A DNA stretch of 64,000 bases, taken from NCBI GenBank assembly GCA_017483575.1, contig JAFUWF010000019.1, positions 186,001-250,000 of the forward strand. Reading direction: 5' to 3'. Position 1 is the first letter of the stretch. Each line of letters begins with the position of its first letter. This stretch comes from Bacteroidales bacterium. GTDB lineage: Bacteria; Bacteroidota; Bacteroidia; Bacteroidales; P3. The notes under the pieces are model-generated. The model worked only from the letters and a program-made list of their open reading frames with translations, was not told where the DNA came from and made no database searches. Below, piece by piece: positions 31,793 through 40,654 of the stretch. Position numbers and translations under genes: made by a program.

Positions 31793-31845
31793 CTACTTTT
31801 TTTCGACATGGTAAAATTTTTTTTTCTCCAATCAACTTTTATTCT

Positions 31846-31853
31846 TATCTTTG
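31846..31853 (+). promoter_or_regulatory. Predicted -7 box for ilvE
   Basis: TATCTTTG, 46 bases upstream of the ATG at 31899. No leader peptide or T-box-like structure was recognised. Confidence 0.55.
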
Positions 31854-31898
31854 CCAAAGAAGAAAAAAGTTTATTAACAACCTAAAAAATTGAATAAC

Positions 31899-32912
31899 AT
31901 GAATATAGATTGGCAAAACCTCCCCTTCGGTTACCTCAAAACCGATTACAATGTCCGTTGCTGGTATCGTAACGGCAAGTGGGGTGAAATCGAAGTTTCC
32001 AGCTCCGAACACATCGAAATGCACATGGCTGCCTCCAGCCTTCACTATGGTCAGGAAGCCTTCGAAGGCCTCAAGGCCTACCGTTGCAAGGATGGCAAGA
32101 TCCGTATCTTCCGTCCCGAAGCCAACGCCGAGCGTCTGCAGAGCACCTGCCGCGGCATCATGATGCCCGAGCTCAGTACCGAGAAGTTTGTCGAGATGTG
32201 CAAGAAGGTCGTCAAGCTGAACGAGGCCTACATTCCTCCTTACGGCACCGGCGCCTCCCTCTACCTCCGTCCTCTCCTGATCGGTACCGGCATCACCGTG
32301 GGTGTCAAACCCGCCGACGAGTACCTCTTCCTCATTTTCGTCACCCCCGTCGGACCTTATTTCAAGGGCGGTTTCAAGGCTAACCCCTACGTCATCACCC
32401 GCAAGTACGACCGTTCCGCTCCTCTCGGAACCGGTATCTACAAGGTCGGTGGCAACTATGCTGCTTCCCTCAAGGCCCACACCGAGGCCTGCCACGGTGG
32501 CCAGTACGCCTGCGAGTTCTATCTGGATGCCAAGGAGAAGAAATATGTCGACGAGGCTGGCGCTGCCAACTTCTTCGGTATCAAGGACGGTGTCTATGTG
32601 ACCCCCAAGAGCACCTCCATCCTGCCCTCCATCACCAACAAGAGCCTCATGCAGCTCGCCGAGGATATGGGCATGAAGGTCGAACGTCGTCCCATCGACG
32701 TCGAGGAACTGAAGGACTTCCAGGAGGCTGGCGCTTGCGGTACCGCCGCCGTCATCAGCCCCATCGAGCGTCTTGACGACCCCGAGACCGGCCACAGCTA
32801 CGTCTTCGGCAAGGAGCCCGGCCCCGTCAGCACCAAGCTCTACAACGCCCTCCGCGCCATCCAGCTCGGTGAGGCCGAGGATATCCACGGTTGGAACACC
32901 ATCATGGACTGA
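31899..32912 (+). CDS. ilvE: Branched-chain amino acid aminotransferase
   Basis: Transfers the amino group in the last step of Leu, Ile and Val synthesis and the first step of their breakdown. With ATG at 31899 it has 337 residues. The fold-type IV PLP pattern is present: SLHYGQEAFEGLKAYR, LYLRPLLIGTG, VGGNYAASLKAH with the PLP lysine region, and EAGAANFFGIKDGVYVTP. The class II (eukaryote-like) BCAT length fits. A strong terminator follows. Confidence 0.96.
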   Translation: MNIDWQNLPFGYLKTDYNVRCWYRNGKWGEIEVSSSEHIEMHMAASSLHYGQEAFEGLKAYRCKDGKIRIFRPEANAERLQSTCRGIMMPELSTEKFVEMCKKVVKLNEAYIPPYGTGASLYLRPLLIGTGITVGVKPADEYLFLIFVTPVGPYFKGGFKANPYVITRKYDRSAPLGTGIYKVGGNYAASLKAHTEACHGGQYACEFYLDAKEKKYVDEAGAANFFGIKDGVYVTPKSTSILPSITNKSLMQLAEDMGMKVERRPIDVEELKDFQEAGACGTAAVISPIERLDDPETGHSYVFGKEPGPVSTKLYNALRAIQLGEAEDIHGWNTIMD

Positions 32913-32934
32913 TTCCGAATCTGTGCACAAAAAG

Positions 32935-32966
32935 AAAAGCCGCTCAATCGAGCGGCTTTCTTTTTT
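32935..32966. terminator. Terminator between ilvE and gcvH (may act both ways)
   Basis: Stem AAGCCGCTC / GAGCGGCTT with an AATC loop, flanked by A residues on the left and T residues on the right. The flanking genes converge here. Confidence 0.88.
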
Positions 32967-32980
32967 ACATCCATTCTGGT

Positions 32981-33358
32981 TTAGGCACCAATCTTGGCGG
33001 TGTAGGCAGCGGCGTCCATCAGGGCGTCGATGTCGGCCATGTTCTCGGGTTTGATCTTGATGATCCAGCCATTGCCGTAAGGATCGGCGTTGATGGCGGA
33101 GGCATCCTCGAGAGCGGTGTTGAACTCGACCACCTCACCCTTCACGGGCATCAGCAGGTCGGCAACGGTCTTCACGGCCTCGACGGAACCGAAGGGCTCG
33201 CCGGCGTCGACGGTGTCGCCTTCGCAGGTGACGTCAACAAACACGATGTCGCCAAGCTCGTGCTGAGCATAGTCGGTGATACCAACGAAAGCGAATTCGC
33301 CTTCAATACGCACCCATTCGTCGTCCTGGGTGTACTTCAGATTTGCAGGAATGTTCAT
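32981..33358 (-). CDS. gcvH: Glycine cleavage system H protein
   Basis: Lipoyl carrier that shuttles the aminomethyl group between the P, T and L proteins. The 125-residue protein has the lipoylation site in [11 protein letters not shown] and the fold motif DDEWVRIEG near the N-terminus. The other gcv genes are not next to it. It converges with ilvE. Confidence 0.96.
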   Translation of the reverse strand: MNIPANLKYTQDDEWVRIEGEFAFVGITDYAQHELGDIVFVDVTCEGDTVDAGEPFGSVEAVKTVADLLMPVKGEVVEFNTALEDASAINADPYGNGWIIKIKPENMADIDALMDAAAYTAKIGA

Positions 33359-33452
33359 ACTGTTGTGTATTAATAATTATTGTATATAATTTCTTGTTTT
33401 CAACCTTTTTGTGTCGTTCGCCACATCTCTCCGATGGGTAACTAACCGACTG

Positions 33453-33460
33453 CAAAAGTA
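33453..33460 (-). promoter_or_regulatory. Predicted -7 box for gcvH
   Basis: Minus-strand TACTTTTG followed by CA, about 95 bases upstream of the gcvH ATG. Confidence 0.55.
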
Positions 33461-33534
33461 CGCATTTTTTTCCATCTGTGGAAAAAAAGATTGCTTTTTT
33501 TGCATTTTTTTTCTGTCATTTGAAAAAAAAGACT

Positions 33535-33542
33535 TATTTTTG
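33535..33542 (+). promoter_or_regulatory. Predicted -7 box for rho
   Basis: TATTTTTG followed by CAG, about 115 bases before the rho ATG. The long leader could host Rho autoregulation, but no structure was recognised. Confidence 0.5.
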
Positions 33543-33656
33543 CAGCGTCAAAACAGATGAATTGTGAGCATGAATTTCTTTGGGATGTTTTGAAAATCAG
33601 TATGATGTATTATTTTAGCAAACAATCCTAGATTTGAAAAGGAACAACCGATAAAC

Positions 33657-35555
33657 ATGTACAGTAAGAGTGAACTAACTGCCAAAGCCCAGATTGAGCT
33701 CATAGAGATAGCCAAAGGCATGGGCATTGCGAAAGCTACGCGCCTTGATGCGCAAGAACTTGTCTACAAAATCCTCGACCACCAGGCTGCCAATCCTGAC
33801 AAGCAGGAGCCTGTCAACCGTCAGCCCGACGGCGACCAGCCTCGCAAGCGTCAGCACATGAAACCCAAGCTGCTCGCCGAGTCGACTATGAAAAACCCCG
33901 AACTCCACAACAGCCGCAAGCGCCAGCCCGACGCCAAGAACCAGCCCGCCAGCCCTTCGTTTAATAAGAACGATATGCCGGAGTTCAACTTCCAGATTTC
34001 TTCTCTGGAGATGCCCGAAGTTCCCGAAGTGCCCGAAGTGCTGAGCCCCATGGGTCGTCCTTTCTTCCGTTCCTCCAACCGTGAGGAAATGGCCGAGACT
34101 CCCGCGGCCACAGCCCCTGCCGCTCCAGCTGTCAATCAGCCTGCCCCTGAGGCCGAGGCCAATCCCGCCCAGGAGCAGCCTGTCAAAAAGAAACGCGGCC
34201 GTCCGCGCAAGAACGCCCAGCCGCAGGCCGACAACCAGGCTGCCACCCAGCCGGAGCCTGCTCCCGCCAAGGCGGAACAGTCTGTGCCTCAGCCCGTACC
34301 CGCCCAGGCGCCGGCCCCCGTCGTCAGCAAGCCTCAGGTAGACAATCGTCCCGAACAGAAACCTGAACAGAAGCCAGAACAGAAACCGGAACAGAAGCCT
34401 GAGCAGAAACAGGATAAACACGAATACAACTTCGAACGCGAAGGTGTCATCCAGGCCGAAGGTGTCCTCGAAATGGTGCCCGACGGCTACGGATTCCTCC
34501 GCTCGAGCGACTACAACTACCTCTCTTCGCCCGACGACATCTACATCTCTCCCGCCCAGATTCGCAACTATGGCCTCAAGACCGGCGACACCGTTCGCGG
34601 CATGGTGCGTCCGCCACGCGAGGGCGACAAGTTCTTCCCCATGGTAAAAGTGTTGGAAATCAACGGCCTCTCGCCTGAGCAGGTGCGCGACCGCATCCCC
34701 TTCGAGTCCATGACGCCGCTCTTCCCCAACCAGAAGTTCAAACTCACAGGCCATCCGCAGGAGACCATGTCCACCCGCATCATCGACCTCTTCACCCCCA
34801 TCGGAAAAGGTCAGCGCGGCCTCATCGTGGCTCAGCCCAAGACCGGTAAGACCACCCTCCTCAAGGAGGTGGCCAACGCCATCTCTTTCAACCATCCCGA
34901 GGTCTACCTCATGGTGCTGCTCATCGACGAGCGCCCCGAGGAGGTCACCGACATGCAGCGCTCCGTCAAGGCCGAGGTCATTGCCTCCACTTTCGATGAA
35001 CCCGCCGACCGCCACGTGCGCATCGCCAACATCGTCTTGGAGAAGGCCAAGCGCCTCACCGAGTGCGGCCACGACGTGGTCATCGTCCTCGACTCCATCA
35101 CCCGTCTCGCCCGTGCCTACAACACCGTCCAGCCCGCCAGCGGCAAGGTGCTCTCCGGCGGCGTCGAGGCCAACGCCCTCCAGAAACCCAAACGCTTCTT
35201 CGGCGCCGCCCGCAAAATCGAGAACGGCGGCTCCCTGACCATCATCGCCACAGCCCTCACCGAGACCGGCAGCAAGATGGACGATGTCATCTTCGAGGAA
35301 TTCAAGGGCACCGGCAACATGGAGCTGCAGCTCGACCGCAAGCTCGCCAACAAGCGCATCTATCCTGCCATCGACCTCACAGCCTCTTCCACCCGTCGCG
35401 ACGACCTCCTCGTCAAGCCCGATGTGCTCTCCCGCACCCTTGTGCTCCGCAACCACCTCACCGACCTCACCCCCCAGGAGGCCATGGAGTTCCTCCAGAA
35501 GCAGATGGTGCATACCCGCGACAACGAAGAGTTCCTTTATACCATGGACAAATGA
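33657..35555 (+). CDS. rho: Transcription termination factor Rho with long N-terminal insert
   Basis: RNA-dependent helicase that ends transcription. It has 632 residues versus about 420 in E. coli. The Rho_N domain ([20 protein letters not shown]) is followed by about 200 low-complexity residues with short repeats ([11 protein letters not shown] and several PEQK units) and a basic [10 protein letters not shown] patch. The RNA-binding cold-shock-like domain starts near [20 protein letters not shown]. The ATPase core carries Walker [14 protein letters not shown] and Walker [11 protein letters not shown]. Long disordered inserts in Rho are known in Bacteroidota. Its stop overlaps the next ATG (ATGA). 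Confidence 0.97.
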   Translation: MYSKSELTAKAQIELIEIAKGMGIAKATRLDAQELVYKILDHQAANPDKQEPVNRQPDGDQPRKRQHMKPKLLAESTMKNPELHNSRKRQPDAKNQPASPSFNKNDMPEFNFQISSLEMPEVPEVPEVLSPMGRPFFRSSNREEMAETPAATAPAAPAVNQPAPEAEANPAQEQPVKKKRGRPRKNAQPQADNQAATQPEPAPAKAEQSVPQPVPAQAPAPVVSKPQVDNRPEQKPEQKPEQKPEQKPEQKQDKHEYNFEREGVIQAEGVLEMVPDGYGFLRSSDYNYLSSPDDIYISPAQIRNYGLKTGDTVRGMVRPPREGDKFFPMVKVLEINGLSPEQVRDRIPFESMTPLFPNQKFKLTGHPQETMSTRIIDLFTPIGKGQRGLIVAQPKTGKTTLLKEVANAISFNHPEVYLMVLLIDERPEEVTDMQRSVKAEVIASTFDEPADRHVRIANIVLEKAKRLTECGHDVVIVLDSITRLARAYNTVQPASGKVLSGGVEANALQKPKRFFGAARKIENGGSLTIIATALTETGSKMDDVIFEEFKGTGNMELQLDRKLANKRIYPAIDLTASSTRRDDLLVKPDVLSRTLVLRNHLTDLTPQEAMEFLQKQMVHTRDNEEFLYTMDK

Positions 35556-36634
35556 AAAGAGGATTCGGCTCCGATAACCACTCGGGCATCAGCCCCGAGA
35601 TCCTGAAAGCCATCGCCGACGCCAATGTCGACCACGCCTTGGCCTATGGCGACGACGAATGGTGCGCCCGCACCGAGGCGCTCTTCCGCGAGCACTTCGG
35701 CCCCCAGGCCAAAGTTTATTTTGTATTCAACGGCACCGGCGCCAATGTGCTGAACATCGACGCCATGTGCCGCTCCCACGAGGCTGTCGTCTGTGCCGAA
35801 ACGGCGCACATCAACGTCGACGAGTGCGGCGCCCCCCAGCGCGTCGTCGGATGCCGTCTGCTGACGGTGGACACCCCCGACGGCAAGCTGACGCCCGACC
35901 TCGTCAAGACCCGCCTCCACGGCTTCGGCTTCGAGCACCACTCGCAGCCCCGCGCCATCAGCATCACCCAGAGCACCGAGCTCGGCACCCTCTACACCCT
36001 CGACGAAGTCCGCGCCCTCGCCGACCTGGCACATAGTTATAATATGTACCTCCACATGGACGGCGCTCGCCTGGCCAATGCCGCCGTCGCCCTGGGCTGC
36101 TCCTTCAAGGAGATGACCACCGACCTCGGTGTCGACTGCCTCTCCTTCGGTGGCACCAAGAACGGCATGCTCATGGGCGAGAGCGTTGTCATCCTCAATC
36201 CCGCCCTCGATGTCGACCTCAAATACCGCCGCAAGCAGATGACCCAGCTCTGCAGCAAGATGCGCTTCGTTGCCGCCCAGTTCGAAGCCTATCTATCTTG
36301 CTCCTCCCCTAAGTTAGGGGAGGTGGCAGCACAGAGTGCTGACGGAGGAGTGTGTCAGCCCCTCTGGCGTCGCAACGCCGAGCACAGCAACCGCATGGCC
36401 CAGCTCCTGGCCTCCTACCTCGAGCCTCTTTCCTCTCACCTCAAGATTATGTACCCCGTCCAGGTCAACAGCGTCTTCGTCCAGCTCCCCTCCGACGTCT
36501 GGCACGCCCTCCAGAAGGAATACTTCTTCTACGACTGGGACGAATCCGCCAACATCGTCCGCTGGATGTGCTCTTTCGACACCACCGAATCCGACATCCA
36601 AGGCTTCGTCTCCTCCCTGAAAAAACTCCTTTAA
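35552..36634 (+). CDS. Threonine aldolase / beta-eliminating lyase family protein with a repeat-encoded insert
   Basis: PLP-dependent enzyme of the low-specificity L-threonine aldolase family, which splits threonine into glycine and acetaldehyde. With ATG at 35552 it has 360 residues. Motifs are [13 protein letters not shown], the region [11 protein letters not shown], and the PLP lysine in [10 protein letters not shown]. At about residues 249-270 an extra stretch ([19 protein letters not shown]) interrupts sequence that otherwise reads QFEAYL...[13 protein letters not shown]. That stretch is encoded by a palindromic element. The remaining length fits the family. Whether the enzyme tolerates the insert is unknown. 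Confidence 0.9.
   Translation: MKRGFGSDNHSGISPEILKAIADANVDHALAYGDDEWCARTEALFREHFGPQAKVYFVFNGTGANVLNIDAMCRSHEAVVCAETAHINVDECGAPQRVVGCRLLTVDTPDGKLTPDLVKTRLHGFGFEHHSQPRAISITQSTELGTLYTLDEVRALADLAHSYNMYLHMDGARLANAAVALGCSFKEMTTDLGVDCLSFGGTKNGMLMGESVVILNPALDVDLKYRRKQMTQLCSKMRFVAAQFEAYLSCSSPKLGEVAAQSADGGVCQPLWRRNAEHSNRMAQLLASYLEPLSSHLKIMYPVQVNSVFVQLPSDVWHALQKEYFFYDWDESANIVRWMCSFDTTESDIQGFVSSLKKLL
36301..36355 (+). repeat. Two-hairpin palindromic element inside the threonine aldolase gene
   Basis: Core CTCCCCTAA-G-TTAGGGGAG at 36304-36322, then a second hairpin CAGCAC-AGA-GTGCTG at 36327-36341, then the tail GGAGGAGTGTG. It is in frame and translated as [18 protein letters not shown]. Confidence 0.93.
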
Positions 36635-36686
36635 CCCCCTCTCTCGATATTATCTATCCGATCTAATAAAAACAATCACCACAATT

Positions 36687-36713
36687 GGTGACCCCCAAGG
36701 GTCACCTTTTTTT
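36687..36713 (+). terminator. Intrinsic terminator after the threonine aldolase gene
   Basis: Stem GGTGACCC / GGGTCACC with a CCAA loop and seven T residues. It abuts the feoAB promoter. Confidence 0.9.
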
Positions 36714-36715
36714 GT

Positions 36716-36723
36716 TATCTTTG
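36716..36723 (+). promoter_or_regulatory. Predicted -7 box for feoAB
   Basis: TATCTTTG followed by CA, 26 bases before the feoAB ATG. I saw no clear Fur-box palindrome around it. Confidence 0.55.
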
Positions 36724-36749
36724 CAAAATCTAAAATACAAAGCATACTC

Positions 36750-39275
36750 ATGTTACTATCTGAATTACAGACTGGAGAACGTGGCGTCGTGGTCCGTGTT
36801 TCGGGCCATGGGGCCTTTCGTAAACGTATTATCGAGATGGGTTTTATCAAAGGTGTCACCGTCGAGGCCATCCTCAACGCCCCTCTGAAAGACCCTATTA
36901 AATACCGGGTCCTCAACTTCGAGGTCTCCCTCCGCCGTAGCGATGCCATGAAGGTCGAAATCGTCACCGAGCAGGAAGCCCGCCAGGAGATTGTCAACCA
37001 CGACGACTACCGTCCCCTCGACAATCCCTCCGTCACCCCCATGCAGCACATCGCCGCCGAGCGCTCCAAGACCATCAACGTCGCCCTCGTAGGCAACCCC
37101 AACTGCGGCAAGACCAGCATCTTCAACATCGCCGCCCATGCCCACGAGCGTGTCGGCAACTACAGCGGCGTCACCGTCGACGAGAAGGTCGGCACCTTCA
37201 CTCACAACGGCTACACCTTCAACCTCGTCGACCTCCCCGGCACCTACTCCCTCTCCGCCTATTCCCCCGAGGAGCTCTATGTCCGCCGCCATATCCTGGA
37301 GAAGAACCCCGACATCATCCTCAACGTCGTCGATGGCTCCAACCTCCATCGCAACCTCTACCTCACCACCCAGCTCATCGACATGGACATCACCATGGTC
37401 ATGGCCCTCAACATGTACGACGAGCTCAAGAAGAGCGGCGACCGCCTCGACATCAACCAGCTCTCCACGCTCCTCGGCATGCCCATCGTCCCCACCACCG
37501 GCCGCTCCGGCGACGGCATCGACCGCCTCTTCGACACAATAATAGATGTCTTCGAATCCAATCAGCCCACTCAAACCTCAGACCTCAAACCTCAGACCTC
37601 AGACCTCCCACCTCAGACCTCCCACCTCTACCGCCACATCCACGTCAACCACGGCCCCATCCTCGAGCCCTGCATCTCCCGTCTCCGCACCCATCTCTAC
37701 GAGCACGGCTTCTCCGACGACCTCTCCACGCGCTTCCTCGCCATCAAGCTCCTCGAGAACGACCATCAGCTGGAGCAGTATGTCGCCGACCACGACCCCG
37801 ACGGCAGCGTCCTCCGCATGCGCAACCAGATTGCCGAGGAGTACCAGAAAAGCAACACCCATACCGTCGACGACGCCGAGCACATCCGCCGGGAGCACGG
37901 CGGCGACACCCATGTCCATCAGGACATCGAATCCGCCATCACCGACGCCAAGTATGCCTTCGTCCGCGGCGCCCTCGCCGAGTGCTATGTCAAGAACGAG
38001 AAAAGCACCCTCCACGCCCTGACGGACAAGATCGACGCCATCGTCACCCACCGCTGGCTCGGCTATCCTGTCTTCCTTGTCTTCATGTTTGTCACCTTCT
38101 GGTGCACCTTCGCCCTCGGCCAGTATCCCATGGACTGGATCGAGGCCCTCTTCGGATGGCTCGGCGAAGCCGTCACAGCCAACATGTCCGACGGACCCCT
38201 GCGCAGCCTCCTCGCCGACGGCATCATCGGCGGCGTGGGCTCCGTCATCGTCTTCCTCCCCAACATCCTCATCCTCTACCTCTTCATCTCCTTCATGGAG
38301 GACTCCGGCTACATGGCCCGGGCTGCCTTCATCATGGACAAGCTCATGCATCGCATGGGCCTCCACGGCAAGAGCTTCATACCCATGATCATGGGCTTCG
38401 GATGCAACGTCCCCGCCATCATGGCCACTCGTACCATCGAGGACCGCCGCAGCCGCCTCCTCACCATGCTCGTCATCCCCATGATGTCCTGCTCCGCGCG
38501 CATCCCCGTCTATGTCATCCTCGTCTCCGCCTTCTTCAGCCAGTATGCGGCCTATGTGCTCATGGGCCTCTATGTCTTCGGACTCATCATGGCCGTCCTC
38601 ATGGCCAAGCTCTTCAGCCGCTTCGTCGTCCGTGGCGAGAGCCTGCCCTTCGTCATGGAGCTGCCGCCCTACCGCATGCCTACCGCCAAGGCCGTCCTGC
38701 GCCACACCTGGGAGAAAGGCAAGGAGTACCTCAAGAAGATGGGCACCATCATCCTCGGTGCCTCCATCATCGTCTGGGCGCTCTCCTACTTCCCCTACAA
38801 CGAGGATGCACGCCTCCAGGCCGAGAACTCCTATATGGCCAAGATCGGCAAGACCATCGAGCCCGTCATGCGCCCCTGTGGCTTCGACTGGCGCCAGTCC
38901 GTCTCCCTCCTCTCCGGCGTCTTCGCCAAGGAGGTCGTCGCCTCCACCATGGGCGTCCTCTACAGCACCTCCGAAATCCCCGAATCCTCCGATTATTCAG
39001 AGTCCTCCGAATACTCCGAGTACTCCGAATCCTCTGAGAACTCCGACGACGACTCCCTCCGCATCTCCCGCCTCATCCGCGGCTCCATGACGCCCCTCTC
39101 CGCGGCCTCCATGCTCCTCTTCATCCTCCTCTACATGCCCTGCCTCTCCACCGTCATCGCCATCCGCAACGAGAGCGGCCGCTGGAAGTGGGCCCTCTTC
39201 ACCATGGCCTACACCATAGGCCTCGCCTGGCTCGTCTCCACGCTCTTCTTCCAGCTCGGCAGCCTGCTCCTCTGA
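36750..39275 (+). CDS. feoB: Fused FeoA-FeoB ferrous iron transporter
   Basis: Imports Fe2+ across the inner membrane. The 841-residue protein begins with a FeoA SH3-like domain (TGERGVVVRVSGHGAFRKRI, about 1-75). The G domain follows: G1 VGNPNCGKTSIFN, G3 DLPGTYSL and G4-like MALNMYDELKKS. The C-terminal Gate-type membrane domain has MIMGFGCNVPAIMATRTIED and SCSARIPVYVIL. Two segments come from DNA repeats: QTSDLKPQTSDLPPQTSHL at about 275-293, between the G domain and the rest, and a Ser/Glu/Tyr-rich stretch at about 746-770. The next gene is the usual small Cys-rich partner. Confidence 0.96.
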   Translation: MLLSELQTGERGVVVRVSGHGAFRKRIIEMGFIKGVTVEAILNAPLKDPIKYRVLNFEVSLRRSDAMKVEIVTEQEARQEIVNHDDYRPLDNPSVTPMQHIAAERSKTINVALVGNPNCGKTSIFNIAAHAHERVGNYSGVTVDEKVGTFTHNGYTFNLVDLPGTYSLSAYSPEELYVRRHILEKNPDIILNVVDGSNLHRNLYLTTQLIDMDITMVMALNMYDELKKSGDRLDINQLSTLLGMPIVPTTGRSGDGIDRLFDTIIDVFESNQPTQTSDLKPQTSDLPPQTSHLYRHIHVNHGPILEPCISRLRTHLYEHGFSDDLSTRFLAIKLLENDHQLEQYVADHDPDGSVLRMRNQIAEEYQKSNTHTVDDAEHIRREHGGDTHVHQDIESAITDAKYAFVRGALAECYVKNEKSTLHALTDKIDAIVTHRWLGYPVFLVFMFVTFWCTFALGQYPMDWIEALFGWLGEAVTANMSDGPLRSLLADGIIGGVGSVIVFLPNILILYLFISFMEDSGYMARAAFIMDKLMHRMGLHGKSFIPMIMGFGCNVPAIMATRTIEDRRSRLLTMLVIPMMSCSARIPVYVILVSAFFSQYAAYVLMGLYVFGLIMAVLMAKLFSRFVVRGESLPFVMELPPYRMPTAKAVLRHTWEKGKEYLKKMGTIILGASIIVWALSYFPYNEDARLQAENSYMAKIGKTIEPVMRPCGFDWRQSVSLLSGVFAKEVVASTMGVLYSTSEIPESSDYSESSEYSEYSESSENSDDDSLRISRLIRGSMTPLSAASMLLFILLYMPCLSTVIAIRNESGRWKWALFTMAYTIGLAWLVSTLFFQLGSLLL
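37574..37628 (+). repeat. Heptanucleotide repeat inside feoB
   Basis: Eight units of the (G/A/C)ACCTC(A/C) type in tandem. The unit core matches the mutL heptamer. The encoded linker joins the cytosolic G domain to its helical GDI-like part. Confidence 0.9.
38994..39053 (+). repeat. Nonanucleotide repeat inside feoB
   Basis: Units such as TCCGAATAC, TCCGAGTAC and TCCGAATCC encode the repeated triplet S-E-Y/S between two membrane segments of FeoB. Changes of whole units keep the frame. Confidence 0.75.
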
Positions 39276-39295
39276 CGGCGAACCCTCTTTTTACT

Positions 39296-39339
39296 GTCGG
39301 CGAATTATGCGAATTAAGCGAATTACATAATTCGCCGAC
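39296..39339. repeat. Hairpin with nonamer repeats downstream of feoAB
   Basis: Arms GTCGGCGAATTATG and CATAATTCGCCGAC (14 base pairs) flank GCGAATTA-type 9-base units. Another AATTCGC group follows at about 39350-39380. A short related piece (CATAATTCGCCG) lies at 8229-8240. There is no T-tract, so it is not a simple intrinsic terminator. Confidence 0.75.
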
Positions 39340-39401
39340 CCTAAAAGAAAATTCGCAAAATTCGCTCAATTCGCCGACAATAAAAACCTCCGCCGACCGC
39401 C

Positions 39402-39617
39402 ATGCAGACCCTCATCGTCCTCCTCATCCTCGCCGTCACCCTCTTCTTCGCCGTCCGCCGCATCGTCCGTATGCTGAAGGGCAAGGGCAGGGGAGGCTGC
39501 TCCTGCGGCTGCCAGAACTGCCCCCACAGCCGTCCCTGCAACCCCTCGTGCCAGTCTCCCTGCCACCACAACAACCTGTGCAGCAAACCCGAAGACGAAA
39601 AGCCTTTGGATTTATAG
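39402..39617 (+). CDS. FeoB-associated Cys-rich membrane protein
   Basis: A 71-residue protein with one N-terminal transmembrane helix (QTLIVLLILAVTLFFAVRRI). A Cys-rich cytoplasmic tail follows: GGCSCGCQNCPHSRPCNPSC and CQSPC. It resembles the FeoB-associated Cys-rich family (PF12669 type) found after feoB in Bacteroidota, which may take the role of FeoC. The 126-base gap to feoB holds hairpin repeats. Confidence 0.85.
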   Translation: MQTLIVLLILAVTLFFAVRRIVRMLKGKGRGGCSCGCQNCPHSRPCNPSCQSPCHHNNLCSKPEDEKPLDL

Positions 39618-39682
39618 ATTTCACGAGCGGAGCGAGCAGACTAAAAAAACGTAAAAAAATTTTCAGATTAAGAAATTCTTCG

Positions 39683-39690
39683 TATTTTTG
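39683..39690 (+). promoter_or_regulatory. Predicted -7 box for the PIN toxin module
   Basis: TATTTTTG followed by CA, 21 bases before the antitoxin ATG. Confidence 0.6.
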
Positions 39691-39711
39691 CATTCGTAAA
39701 AACAATCTTTT

Positions 39712-39858
39712 ATGGAGACCTTAGAACATACAAACACCGAAAAACCAGTCGTTAAGGTGGTCAGACCTGGCAGAGAAAAAAAGGAATTAATCATCCCTTA
39801 TGTGCCCGGATTTACCTGCGAATACCTCGTTCCGGACCCCTTTAACACCGAAATCTGA
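39712..39858 (+). CDS. Short putative antitoxin gene upstream of a PIN toxin
   Basis: A 48-residue protein: METLEHTNTEKPVVKVVRPG, a short charged stretch, then LIIPYVPGFTCEYLVPDPFN. It has its own promoter and its TGA overlaps the ATG of the PIN gene (TGATG). Position and size fit an antitoxin, but there is no recognisable DNA-binding domain such as Phd or AbrB. The extended C-terminal part might bind the toxin active site. Function is inferred only from gene order. Confidence 0.65.
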   Translation: METLEHTNTEKPVVKVVRPGREKKELIIPYVPGFTCEYLVPDPFNTEI

Positions 39859-40271
39859 TGCGATTTCTTCTCGACACCGAAGCCGTTATCTGGCTGTTGC
39901 AGAATAACGACCGTCTGCCGGAGTATTTGCGTGAGGATATTATGTATTCTCAAGAGCAGTTTTATACCACCACCATTACGCTGCTTGAAATAACCCAACT
40001 CCAGCAAGGAGGGAAAATTGCCCCCAGTCTGATGGGGAAATCCCTTGTGGAGGCTCTTCATAATTTGTTGGTTCGTATCGAACCCCTCTCCTTCGACATT
40101 CTGGACACTTTGTCAGGCCTGCCGGTCCTTTCCATCGGGGGTAAAACGCATCTCGACCCCTTCGACCGGGCCATTATCGCCACCGCCATCAGCAGGGCGA
40201 TGACACTGGTGTCTTCCGACAAGAAATTCCCCTTTTACACCCCTTACAACCTCGACCTTCTGTCGATCTAG
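39858..40271 (+). CDS. PIN-domain ribonuclease toxin, VapC-like
   Basis: A 137-residue PIN-fold protein. Acidic active-site residues are visible: Asp in MRFLLDTEAVIWLL, Glu in TITLLEITQL, and Asp in HLDPFDRAIIATAI followed by SSDKKF. This is the usual order in VapC-like RNases, which cut tRNA or rRNA. It is co-translated with the short upstream gene. Target unknown. Confidence 0.88.
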   Translation: MRFLLDTEAVIWLLQNNDRLPEYLREDIMYSQEQFYTTTITLLEITQLQQGGKIAPSLMGKSLVEALHNLLVRIEPLSFDILDTLSGLPVLSIGGKTHLDPFDRAIIATAISRAMTLVSSDKKFPFYTPYNLDLLSI

Positions 40272-40654
40272 TCCGCCCTCTCGCGGATTGCCTTTTTCAG
40301 CCCCAGCGGTTTTCTTTTCGACGCGGATTATCATATAATTGACCATTAATAAATTCATGAACAATTCGTGGCAATTTGTGTTCACCTGAGTGTCCCGATA
40401 TCTGCTCAGGACTCCACTGCACTTTTTCCAGTTTCTCTTCTTTGGTTCTGGAAGGAGCCAAAGATATACGTTTATTAGTTGAACTCAAGCCATCTTAATT
40501 TTTGTTAATTCCCAGTCCTGTTGAAAAAATAATTTGCCATTTCAATAAATCTTCGTACTTTTGCATTCTGTAGTGTATACCCATCAAAAGGGTGGTTTAC
40601 GCTATAGATATATGGTAATGAACTGATTAGAAAATAAAAGAACAAATAACAAAT
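40272..40654. other. Intergenic region with a full-length promoter
   Basis: No gene found. At 40321-40390 there are AATTCGTGGC / AATTTGTGTTC-like imperfect repeats of 10-11 bases. Near the right end, TTTG (40533-40536) is separated by 19 bases from TACTTTTG (40556-40563). This matches both boxes of the Bacteroidota housekeeping promoter and should drive the 40655 gene. Confidence 0.65.
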
